The position numbers and the translations under genes are program-made. DNA of 29,796 nucleotides, from IMG/VR virus record IMGVR_UViG_3300037493_000798, positions 1 through 29,796 of that record; one strand, 5' to 3'. The DNA is from a virus. Of the stretch, positions 23,391 to 29,796 are shown in pieces (the first letter of the stretch is position 1; each line of letters begins with the position of its first letter). Below the pieces are notes generated by a model, which saw only the letters and a program-made list of their open reading frames with translations, did no database searches and was not told the DNA's origin.

Positions 23391-23566
23391 TAAAAGAAAT
23401 AGCGGCATCACAGGATGTTGTTAAGTATTCGAAAGTCAGTTTAAACAAACTCAAAAAAATTAAAGAATTAAAAACAAGTAAAAAGGATGGAGAGTGTTTT
23501 TGTTCAAATGTCAGGCGGCGCGTGTGGTTCAAAGATTTCATGCAGTGGTTTGAAAACAATTCTTGA
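23363..23566 (+). CDS. Small protein ending in a CFC...RRR...WFE motif
   Basis: A 67-residue protein from the ATG at 23363, overlapping the membrane gene by 28 nt. A longer frame from 23327 is rejected because it lies deep inside that gene. It ends with ECFCSNVRRRVWFKDFMQWF, a pattern I recognise from small Bacteroidota phage proteins without known role. It overlaps the next gene by 80 nt in another frame, which is a long overlap. Confidence 0.6.
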   Translation: MFEQVDIQVIKEIAASQDVVKYSKVSLNKLKKIKELKTSKKDGECFCSNVRRRVWFKDFMQWFENNS

Positions 23567-24080
23567 TAAATACATAAACACGAATTACAACGAAATCAGA
23601 AAATACACTAATTATTTCTTGGTTCGAATGAGTAGCGCCATAAGTGCGGATACTGTTATAAACAATTCCTATCTATATTTAGTTAAGTTGAACCCAAATA
23701 TAAACACGGAAAACGAAATTAAAAGTTACCTTTTAAACACCATTAAAAAACAAATCCTATGGAATACATCACAAAGCAATAAAGACGACCTTGTAACCGC
23801 TTTAGAAAGTCATTCAAACGAAACAAACGACGATTCAGATTTAATATTTAAAATAGCACAGGAACAAAAATACCAACTTGAAAAATCATGTATTGAAATT
23901 TACAGAAACACGATTAACGATAAAATAAAGTTAATTATATTTGAAGCGTATTACGACAAAGGATATATAACAGCACGGGCGATGGGTAGTTATTTTGATT
24001 TACCCTATACAACCGCTCACTACTGGATTAAAGAAATTAAAGAAGATTTACGTAAAATAAAACTTGAATATGAAAATTAA
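23487..24080 (+). CDS. Sigma-70-like regulatory protein
   Basis: A 197-residue protein with a helical N-terminal part (LDKYINTNYNEIRKYTNYF, ~26-44), NEIKSYLLNTIKKQILW (~76-92) resembling sigma region 2, and a C-terminal HTH (GYITARAMGSYFDLPYTTAH, ~159-178) with a following basic helix, as in region 4. It may direct RNA polymerase to late genes. The start could be 23487, 23508 or a later one, since the first ~26 residues overlap another gene. Sigma similarity is by pattern; function is inferred. Confidence 0.6.
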   Translation: MESVFVQMSGGACGSKISCSGLKTILDKYINTNYNEIRKYTNYFLVRMSSAISADTVINNSYLYLVKLNPNINTENEIKSYLLNTIKKQILWNTSQSNKDDLVTALESHSNETNDDSDLIFKIAQEQKYQLEKSCIEIYRNTINDKIKLIIFEAYYDKGYITARAMGSYFDLPYTTAHYWIKEIKEDLRKIKLEYEN

Positions 24081-24291
24081 AGAAGAATACAAAGGGAAAA
24101 CGATAATAAAATACGATTCAATCCTCGGAGAAAAACGAATCATTGTAAATAATTTAGACCCTAAGCAATTTACTTATTATCAATCAGTGGGACTTGGTTA
24201 CTTATTTGAGCCTGAAGCGATAAGTTACACAGGAATAGAACAAGAACCAACGGAAGAAAAACCGAAAAGACGAAGAAAAAAAAGTGAATGA
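24070..24291 (+). CDS. Small conserved-looking protein with a basic tail, unknown function
   Basis: A 73-residue protein from the ATG at 24070, overlapping the sigma-like gene by 11 nt. Contains KTIIKYDSILGEKRIIVNN and ends PKRRRKKSE, a very basic tail that may touch nucleic acid. A TTG at 24064 is possible. Unknown. Confidence 0.6.
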   Translation: MKIKEEYKGKTIIKYDSILGEKRIIVNNLDPKQFTYYQSVGLGYLFEPEAISYTGIEQEPTEEKPKRRRKKSE

Positions 24292-24488
24292 GTCTTTATT
24301 TAACAAGTGATTATTACATCGTATTTATGAACCCATCAAAGCATAAATCAGAATGGAACGCGCTAAGATTAATAATGAAAGTAACGGAAATAAACTACGC
24401 TGTTTTTATAGATTACAGGCTTTACGATATGGAAGTTCACCCCGTAACAAAACACGAATACAATACATACACTTATAACCCTAATTAA
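24288..24488 (+). CDS. Small protein, unknown function
   Basis: A 66-residue protein, aromatic-rich, starting in an ATGA overlap with the previous gene and ending just before the next one. The sequence contains YYIVFMNPSKHKSEWNAL. No motif recognised. Confidence 0.55.
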   Translation: MSLYLTSDYYIVFMNPSKHKSEWNALRLIMKVTEINYAVFIDYRLYDMEVHPVTKHEYNTYTYNPN

Positions 24489-25040
24489 ATGAAGTTAGTA
24501 AACATAAACGAGGTTAAACCAAACCCGAAGAACCCAAGGCAAATAAAAGATGACAAATTTAGAAAGTTAGTCAAGTCAATTCAGGAGTTTCCTGATATGC
24601 TAAATAAACGACCTCTAATTGTTTTTACTGACGTAGATAACAAATACGTTGTATTGGGTGGTAATATGCGTTTAAAAGCGTGTAAAGAAGTAGGGATAAA
24701 AGAAATACCGATTATAGTAGCTGACGAATGGACTGAAGAACAAAAAAACGAATTCCTAATTAAAGACAACGTAGGGTTTGGAGAATGGGACTGGGATAGT
24801 TTAGCAAATGAATGGGACGTTGAAAAGTTAGAAGATTGGGGTTTAAATATTCCTAACTATGAAACTAATGAAGTAGATTATTCAGGAAAGAACCAAGAAA
24901 TTGACGTTGATTTATACGATAATGAAATGATAATTAAATTAAAATACAGTGAAGACGATTATAATTTAGTACGTGAACAATTAAGTAAAATTGCAGCAAC
25001 ACCTGAACAAGCGGTTTATAAATTATTAGGTAATGAATAA
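24489..25040 (+). CDS. ParB-like N-terminal domain protein
   Basis: A 183-residue protein. The start VNINEVKPNPKNPRQI and the central VLGGNMRLKACKEVG (55-69) match ParB/Srx-type domains. These often sit with DNA methyltransferases in phages, as here, where it overlaps the downstream methyltransferase by 8 nt. It may help target modification or act as a nuclease or DNA-binding protein. The role is not fixed by the sequence. Confidence 0.8.
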   Translation: MKLVNINEVKPNPKNPRQIKDDKFRKLVKSIQEFPDMLNKRPLIVFTDVDNKYVVLGGNMRLKACKEVGIKEIPIIVADEWTEEQKNEFLIKDNVGFGEWDWDSLANEWDVEKLEDWGLNIPNYETNEVDYSGKNQEIDVDLYDNEMIIKLKYSEDDYNLVREQLSKIAATPEQAVYKLLGNE

Positions 25041-26085
25041 ACACTTATTTCCGTACAAATGGAATTTAGCTGATGGATATCCAAGCGCAAACATTCAAAA
25101 AAATGATTATAATGTTTTTGGAACTTTTATTTGTGGCGGCGGTTCAACAATGGGTTATAAATTAGCAGGGTTTAATCATTTGGGCGGCGTTGAAATAGAC
25201 CCACCGATTGCAGACATTTACAAAACAAACCATAATCCGAAACACCTTTATAGATTAGATATTCGAGAATTTAATAAACTTGAAAATTTACCTACTGAAT
25301 TATACAATCTTGATATTTTAGACGGTTCGCCACCTTGCTCAACTTTTTCAATGGCTGGAAGTAGGGAAAAAGCATGGGGAAAGGAAAAAGTATTTAGGGA
25401 AGGACAAACAAAGCAATCTTTGGACGATTTAGTTTTTGTTTATTGCGATACAATTATAAAATTACAGCCAAAAGTATTTTTATTAGAAAATGTAAAAGGA
25501 ATTATTCAGGGAAACGCGAAAGTATATTCAAAGAATATTGTTAAAAAAATGAATAATGCAGGTTATAATGTACAAGTATTTTGTTTAAATGCTGCATCAA
25601 TGGGCGTGCCTCAAAAACGCGAACGAGTATTTTTTATTGGACACAAAAAAGAATTTAATTTACCTAAATTGAAACTTGAATTTAATGAAAAGGCAATACC
25701 ATTTGGAAATGTATTTGAAAATATTGAATATAATGATTTAACAAAAAACGAGCAATTTTTATGGAATAATAAAATTTATGGTGATGGCGATTTTGGAGTA
25801 ATCAATTTAAGATTAGGAAATAAACAAAATTCATTCACAACAAAATTACTTTACAAAGACAAGGTTTGTAATACTGTAACAGGTGGAGACAATAATGTTT
25901 TATTTGATATTCCACGAAAAACAACAAAATACGAAGTTTTTCAAATAGGCACATACCCACTTGATTATAATTTCAAATCAATAGAACCTAAATATTTAAT
26001 TGGAATGAGTGTTCCACCTGTAATGACCGCACAGATAGCAAATCAGATTAAAATTCAATGGTTAGATAATATAACAGTGAAATAA
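25033..26085 (+). CDS. C5-cytosine DNA methyltransferase
   Basis: A 350-residue protein with clear C5 motifs: I TFICGGGSTMGYKLAGF (31-47), IV GSPPCSTFSMAG with Cys102, VI LLENVKG (150-156), VIII GVPQKRERVFFIG (191-203), and IX/X NTVTGGDNNV ... PKYLIGMSVPPVMTAQIANQ near the end. The region between VIII and IX would read the target. It is a second methyltransferase, unlike the compact one at 18946. With ParB-like partner and no restriction enzyme in sight, it probably serves protection from host restriction. Confidence 0.9.
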   Translation: MNKHLFPYKWNLADGYPSANIQKNDYNVFGTFICGGGSTMGYKLAGFNHLGGVEIDPPIADIYKTNHNPKHLYRLDIREFNKLENLPTELYNLDILDGSPPCSTFSMAGSREKAWGKEKVFREGQTKQSLDDLVFVYCDTIIKLQPKVFLLENVKGIIQGNAKVYSKNIVKKMNNAGYNVQVFCLNAASMGVPQKRERVFFIGHKKEFNLPKLKLEFNEKAIPFGNVFENIEYNDLTKNEQFLWNNKIYGDGDFGVINLRLGNKQNSFTTKLLYKDKVCNTVTGGDNNVLFDIPRKTTKYEVFQIGTYPLDYNFKSIEPKYLIGMSVPPVMTAQIANQIKIQWLDNITVK

Positions 26086-26093
26086 CAGAGATT

Positions 26094-26471
26094 ATGGCAG
26101 ACAAATTAGAAAACTTAAAAAAGTTTGAAAAAGGCGAAAGCGGAAACCCTAACGGAAGACCTCGAAAATATATTACAGCATTAAAGGAACACGGATATAA
26201 AAATTCAGAAATTAACGATTGCATCCTTGTAATGATTTCGATGAACCTCGATGAATTAAAAGACGTTTGGCAAAATTCAAAAGCAACGATACTCGAAAAG
26301 ACGATTGCAAACGCATTAAGAAAGTCACTTGAAAAAGGTTCTTTATATTCAATTGAAACTTTATTAAGCCGGGCAGTAGGTAAGCCAAAAGAATCAATCG
26401 ACCATACAACAAACGGTGAAACAATGCGTGATATTACAATAACAATAGTCAATGCAAATAAAGGCGACTAA
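26094..26471 (+). CDS. terS: Terminase small subunit-like protein
   Basis: A 125-residue protein directly upstream of terL, overlapping it by 20 nt. The start KFEKGESGNPNGRPRK contains the GNPxGRPR motif seen in DUF5681 and small terminase-like proteins. The helical middle (EKTIANALRKSLEKG) fits oligomerising DNA-binding proteins. It would recognise the packaging site. Assigned mostly by position. Confidence 0.75.
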   Translation: MADKLENLKKFEKGESGNPNGRPRKYITALKEHGYKNSEINDCILVMISMNLDELKDVWQNSKATILEKTIANALRKSLEKGSLYSIETLLSRAVGKPKESIDHTTNGETMRDITITIVNANKGD

Positions 26472-27603
26472 CATATTCCAAAAGAACTTTGACGCGCTCC
26501 AAAATAACGGGGTGCGTTTTGTTATTAATGAGGGTGGTTCACGTTCAAGTAAAACTTATTCGCTTTGTCAGTTGCTAATCGTTTACGCTTTACAAAACAA
26601 TCATAAGGTAGTTAGTATAATTCGAAAGACTTTTCCGGCGTTACGGGCTACGGTAATGCGTGACTTCTTCGAAATCTTAAAAGACTTGGATATCTATTCA
26701 CAGGAACGACATAATAAATCCGAACATATTTACACGTTTGAAAATGGTTCAATAGTGGAATTCTTTTCGGTTGACGATGAACAAAAGATACGAGGGCGCA
26801 AAAGGGATGTTGCTTGGTGTAATGAAGCCAACGAATTGTATTACGACGATTTCACCCAACTAAATATGCGAACCGAATTCAAACTGATATTTGATTACAA
26901 CCCCTCGGAATCTTCAAGTTGGTTATATGAACTACCGAAACACGAATCCATTTTAATTAAATCAACGTATCGCGATAATCCATTTTTACCGGATAGCATT
27001 AAAAAACAAATCGAGGATTTAAAACGAACCGATGAGGCGTTATATCAAATCTATGCACTTGGTGAAAAGGCAATTAGTAAAAGTAATATTTACTCGAATT
27101 GGACTTTCTTAAATCACCGCCCCTCAAAGTTTGTGAATTTTGTTTATGGTTTGGATTTTGGATACAATCACCCCACGGCATTAGTTCGGGTTTATTGGTG
27201 CGATAACGATATTTTTATTGAAAAGGTAATTTATGAAAGCTACCTAACTACGACAAACCTAATCGACAAAATGCTAAGTTTAAATATCGAAAAACACGTA
27301 ACCATTTTAGCGGATTACTCGCGACCTGAAATAATCGCCGAAATGAACAACGCCGGGTTTGATGTTCAAAACGCAAATAAGGTAGTTAAAAAAGGAATTG
27401 ATAACATTAAAACCTTTGGTGTATTTTGCGAGGATAACAAAGAAATCAAAAAGGAATACGATAATTACAAATGGAAAAAAGTAGGTGACATAATCACGGA
27501 CGAACCGGTTAAACTATTTGACGATGCTATGGATGCGATTCGATACGCTGTGACCAATATACGCCAAGAATATTACACCGACGATTCTTACTTTTCGTTC
27601 TAA
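26452..27603 (+). CDS. terL: Terminase large subunit
   Basis: A 383-residue packaging ATPase and nuclease. Walker A GGSRSSKT (28-35), a Walker B-like DVAWCNEANE (119-128) with NE in place of the usual DE, and nuclease acidic residues at GLDFG (Asp235), ADYSRPE (Asp288) and FDDAMDAIRYA (Asp358 region). It pumps DNA into the prohead through the portal. Slightly short for the family but all elements are present. Next to terS. Confidence 0.9.
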   Translation: MQIKATNIFQKNFDALQNNGVRFVINEGGSRSSKTYSLCQLLIVYALQNNHKVVSIIRKTFPALRATVMRDFFEILKDLDIYSQERHNKSEHIYTFENGSIVEFFSVDDEQKIRGRKRDVAWCNEANELYYDDFTQLNMRTEFKLIFDYNPSESSSWLYELPKHESILIKSTYRDNPFLPDSIKKQIEDLKRTDEALYQIYALGEKAISKSNIYSNWTFLNHRPSKFVNFVYGLDFGYNHPTALVRVYWCDNDIFIEKVIYESYLTTTNLIDKMLSLNIEKHVTILADYSRPEIIAEMNNAGFDVQNANKVVKKGIDNIKTFGVFCEDNKEIKKEYDNYKWKKVGDIITDEPVKLFDDAMDAIRYAVTNIRQEYYTDDSYFSF

Positions 27604-27631
27604 ACATAAACACGAATAAAAATAATATAGT
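27602..27631 (+). promoter_or_regulatory. Bipartite late element, copy D
   Basis: AAACATA (27602-27608) and ATAATATAGT (27622-27631) are 13 nt apart and end one base before the ATG at 27633. Upstream is terL; downstream is the tail fibre and the whole tail module. Confidence 0.5.
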
Positions 27632-27632
27632 C

Positions 27633-29237
27633 ATGGCATACCGAGAAAGACAAAAGATTAGTCAAATGACACCTAAGGGTGCTGACCTCGAAGCTACCGA
27701 CCTAATCGAAATTAGTGAATTAGTTAGTGGTTCTTATCAAACGAAATCCATTACAGGACTTGAAATAATTAACGCTGCAAGTGGTGGAGCTTTGGATTTA
27801 CAACTTGTTACTGATAACGGAAACACAACTACAAACAGCATATCGGTAACAATTGGAGTTAATGAATATAGCGCCGTAAATGCTTTAAATGTAACCACTG
27901 AAAATATAGCGGCAGATACACACGCAACGATTGAAAACACGGGAACATTATTATTAAAAACGGGAGCTGAAGAAAGTTCATTAAAAAACACGAACGTAAC
28001 AAATCCAAGTGTTATTCTCGAGTTTCCTAATAAGGCAACCGGTAGTTATACAATAGCAACAACAAGCGATTTAACAAGCGGAACGGTTACAAGTGTAGAT
28101 TTAACTATGCCTTCAGCATTTTCAGTTAGTGGAAATCCAATAACAACAAGTGGAACATTAGCGGTTACGGGTGCTGGGGTTGTTTCTCAATATGTAAGAG
28201 GTGATGGTTCATTGGCTAATTTTCCTTCTGTTTCAGGTGGCGGCGCTTCAACAAGTTATTATTTAAATGGCTCAGTTAATCAAGGTACAATAGGCGGTGT
28301 TACTTATTATGAAATGAATAAAACTCCGATATTAGGAACGGGAACTGATTTCATTCGTACAAATGGCGCGGGTAATGGTTACATCGCTTCATTCTTAACG
28401 GATGCAAATGACCCAAATTTATTAAAGATACCTGGAGGTAATTGGAATTTAGAGTTTTATTTTTCAGCTTCAAGTGGCGGAAGTTCACCCTCGTTTTATG
28501 TAGAACTTTATAAATACAATGGAACTACATTTACGCTATTGGCTTCGAATTCAGGTAACCCCGAAGGTATCACGAATGGAACTACAATAGATGCTTATTT
28601 CACAGCTTTAAGTGTTCCTGAAACTATTTTAGTAGCAACGGATAGATTAGCTATTCGAGTTTACGTAACTACAGCAGGGCGAACAATAACATTACACACA
28701 GAAGATAACCACCTTTGCCAAGTCATTACAACGTTTACAACGGGTTTAACAGCATTAAATGGTTTAACAGACCAAGTTCAAAACTTTGCAACTGGGACAA
28801 GTGGGACTGATTTTGGAATAAGCTCAAGTGGTTCGACACATACGTTTAATTTACCAACGGCTTCGGCTACAAATAGAGGTGCGTTAAGTACAACTGATTG
28901 GACTACGTTTAACGCAAAAGCACCAACGGAAGTCACTATAAACACTCAGACTGTTAATTACACTTTAGCTTTAAGTGATAACTATAAATTAATCGAAGTA
29001 AACAACGCGAGTGCGAGAACAATAACAATACCTACAAATGCTGTGGTAACTTTTCCAATAGGAACACAAATTTTGATTAGTCAATATGGAGCAGGTCAAG
29101 TTACTATTACACCTGACACTGGTGTTACTTTACGTTCAAGTGGTGGAAAGACGAAAACAGCTGCTCAGTACGCAATGGCTACCTTAGTAAAACGCGGAAC
29201 AAATGAATGGTATTTAGCTGGAGATATAACAACTTAA
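27633..29237 (+). CDS. Tail fibre / receptor-binding-like protein
   Basis: A 534-residue protein rich in Thr, Ser, Gly and Asn, typical of fibre shafts. The N-terminus (KISQMTPKGADLEATDLIEI) is a common attachment region in Bacteroidota phage fibres. NRGALSTTDWTTFNAKAP (414-431) is a repeated-type fibre motif. The C-terminal ~95 residues (from VNYTLALSDNYKLIEV) form a compact beta domain ending in NEWYLAGD. It would bind the host surface or hold the tip. It lies directly after terL, where most phages have portal genes. Confidence 0.75.
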   Translation: MAYRERQKISQMTPKGADLEATDLIEISELVSGSYQTKSITGLEIINAASGGALDLQLVTDNGNTTTNSISVTIGVNEYSAVNALNVTTENIAADTHATIENTGTLLLKTGAEESSLKNTNVTNPSVILEFPNKATGSYTIATTSDLTSGTVTSVDLTMPSAFSVSGNPITTSGTLAVTGAGVVSQYVRGDGSLANFPSVSGGGASTSYYLNGSVNQGTIGGVTYYEMNKTPILGTGTDFIRTNGAGNGYIASFLTDANDPNLLKIPGGNWNLEFYFSASSGGSSPSFYVELYKYNGTTFTLLASNSGNPEGITNGTTIDAYFTALSVPETILVATDRLAIRVYVTTAGRTITLHTEDNHLCQVITTFTTGLTALNGLTDQVQNFATGTSGTDFGISSSGSTHTFNLPTASATNRGALSTTDWTTFNAKAPTEVTINTQTVNYTLALSDNYKLIEVNNASARTITIPTNAVVTFPIGTQILISQYGAGQVTITPDTGVTLRSSGGKTKTAAQYAMATLVKRGTNEWYLAGDITT

Positions 29238-29248
29238 AACAAATAAAA

Positions 29249-29521
29249 ATGAGTACAAATTTAATGGGCGAATTAGTAGCCAACAATGGAACATTTATTC
29301 TAAACAACACGACGGAAAAAACAGCGGTTATCGATGCCATTGTTGTATTAGAAGATACGGTATTTAACGCTATTAAAATAGCGGGAACGGACGTAAAGGC
29401 GAATTATATCGGAACACCTGCAACTGCCGTTAAAGCGGGAGCAATTATAACTCCAACTTCGGATTTACAATTTAGCGGTGTAGATTTAACTTCGGGTAGT
29501 GTTGCATTAGTTTTAGGTTAG
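29249..29521 (+). CDS. Small fibre-associated or virion protein
   Basis: A 90-residue protein from the ATG at 29249, after an A-rich leader. An earlier in-frame ATG at 29207 lies inside the fibre gene and is rejected. The protein (TEKTAVIDAIVVLEDTVFNA, then a Gly/Thr-rich C-terminal half) looks like short trimer-type spike or fibre proteins. It lies between two fibre genes. Confidence 0.65.
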   Translation: MSTNLMGELVANNGTFILNNTTEKTAVIDAIVVLEDTVFNAIKIAGTDVKANYIGTPATAVKAGAIITPTSDLQFSGVDLTSGSVALVLG

Positions 29522-29523
29522 TC

Positions 29524-29796
29524 ATGTATGGATACGGAAACAGTATGTTCTTAGCAACAACAGGAATATTAGCAAGAAGTAGCGGTGGGTTTGACCCAGA
29601 CGCTCAAGCATTTATAACAGCGGCTGGAATAACAGACCCTACGCAACAAGGAGCCATTAATACTTTGGTAACTGACTTGAAAGGTTATTCAATTTGGACA
29701 AAGTTCAAAGCGATTTATCCAATAGTAGGAGGTTCGGCTTCAAGTCATAAATATAACTTGAAAGACCCAAGGGATTTAGACGCTGCATTTAGGTTG
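29524..29796 (+). CDS. Tail fibre / receptor-binding-like protein, N-terminal part
   Basis: Begins at ATG 29524, 2 nt after the preceding stop codon, and is open to the end of the window, where it continues at base 2. The N-terminus (MYGYGNSMFLATTGILAR, then SSGGFDPDAQAFITAAGI) resembles fibre proteins of flavobacterial phages. About 91 codons are here; the rest are at 1-661. The full protein is about 268 residues. Confidence 0.8.
   Translation, partial: MYGYGNSMFLATTGILARSSGGFDPDAQAFITAAGITDPTQQGAINTLVTDLKGYSIWTKFKAIYPIVGGSASSHKYNLKDPRDLDAAFRL
29670..29796. repeat. Terminal direct repeat, right copy
   Basis: Identical to bases 1-127. See the left copy. It lies within the fibre gene that spans the join. 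Confidence 0.95.

Noticed and set aside
26048-26452. Minus-strand ORF opposite the small terminase gene
   Set aside because: The plus-strand gene has the GNPNGRPR motif and terL coupling. The antisense frame has neither motif nor promoter.
1-29796. tRNA genes, CRISPR arrays, insertion sequences and integrase
   Set aside because: I looked for tRNA-like arms, spaced repeats, transposase-like proteins and tyrosine or serine recombinase motifs and saw none that hold up.

Overview
The window is the essentially complete genome of a siphovirus-type tailed phage, most likely infecting a member of the Bacteroidota (Flavobacterium-like). The DNA is AT-rich by eye. Genes overlap tightly and have A-rich start contexts instead of AGGAGG Shine-Dalgarno sites. 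Several intergenic gaps carry the Bacteroidota-type TAnnTTTG -7 promoter box. The first 127 bases recur exactly as the last 127 bases (29670-29796), so the contig closes into a circle of about 29,669 bp, and one tail-fibre gene runs across the join.

Layout. (1) 27633-29796 and 1-8205, plus strand: tail fibre and receptor-binding genes, large baseplate-like tail proteins, tape measure, and tail-completion and neck proteins. (2) 8202-9438: two genes on the minus strand, the only minus-strand genes, resembling a tail-assembly-chaperone pair. (3) 9484-15241, plus: prohead protease/scaffold, major capsid, major tail protein, portal, head-tail adaptor, holin-like protein and TIGR02594-type endolysin. 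(4) 15400-16684: small early-type ORFs. (5) 16685-20122: a structured leader with a terminator, an initiator-like protein with internal iterons, a DnaB-like ATPase, a compact C5 methyltransferase and a NinG-like protein. (6) 20163-22682: a winged-helix-like protein, an ERF/exonuclease recombination pair, small ORFs and an HTH protein, closed by a strong terminator. (7) 22772-27603: zinc-motif and membrane proteins, a sigma-like protein, a ParB-like plus C5 methyltransferase pair, and terminase small and large subunits.

Two promoter systems can be read. Early units start from TAnnTTTG boxes (15369, 16696, 20133, 20564, 22740), four of which share an (G/T)AAACAATTAAA leader. Late units start at a different bipartite element, (A/G)AACAAA - 12 or 13 nt - (T/A)TAATATAGT, which ends one to three bases before the start codon at 7792, 9484, 12082 and 27633, with a looser relative before 11464. 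Two of these starts lie just behind intrinsic terminators, so the element may be a phage-specific late promoter giving leaderless or near-leaderless mRNAs, with the sigma-like protein at 23487 as a candidate reader. No integrase, tRNA or CRISPR array was seen. A lytic lifestyle is plausible but not proven. The most notable items are this late element, the attenuator-like RNA at 16704-16800, the iterons inside the initiator gene, and the inverted chaperone cassette with a possible -2 frameshift site.
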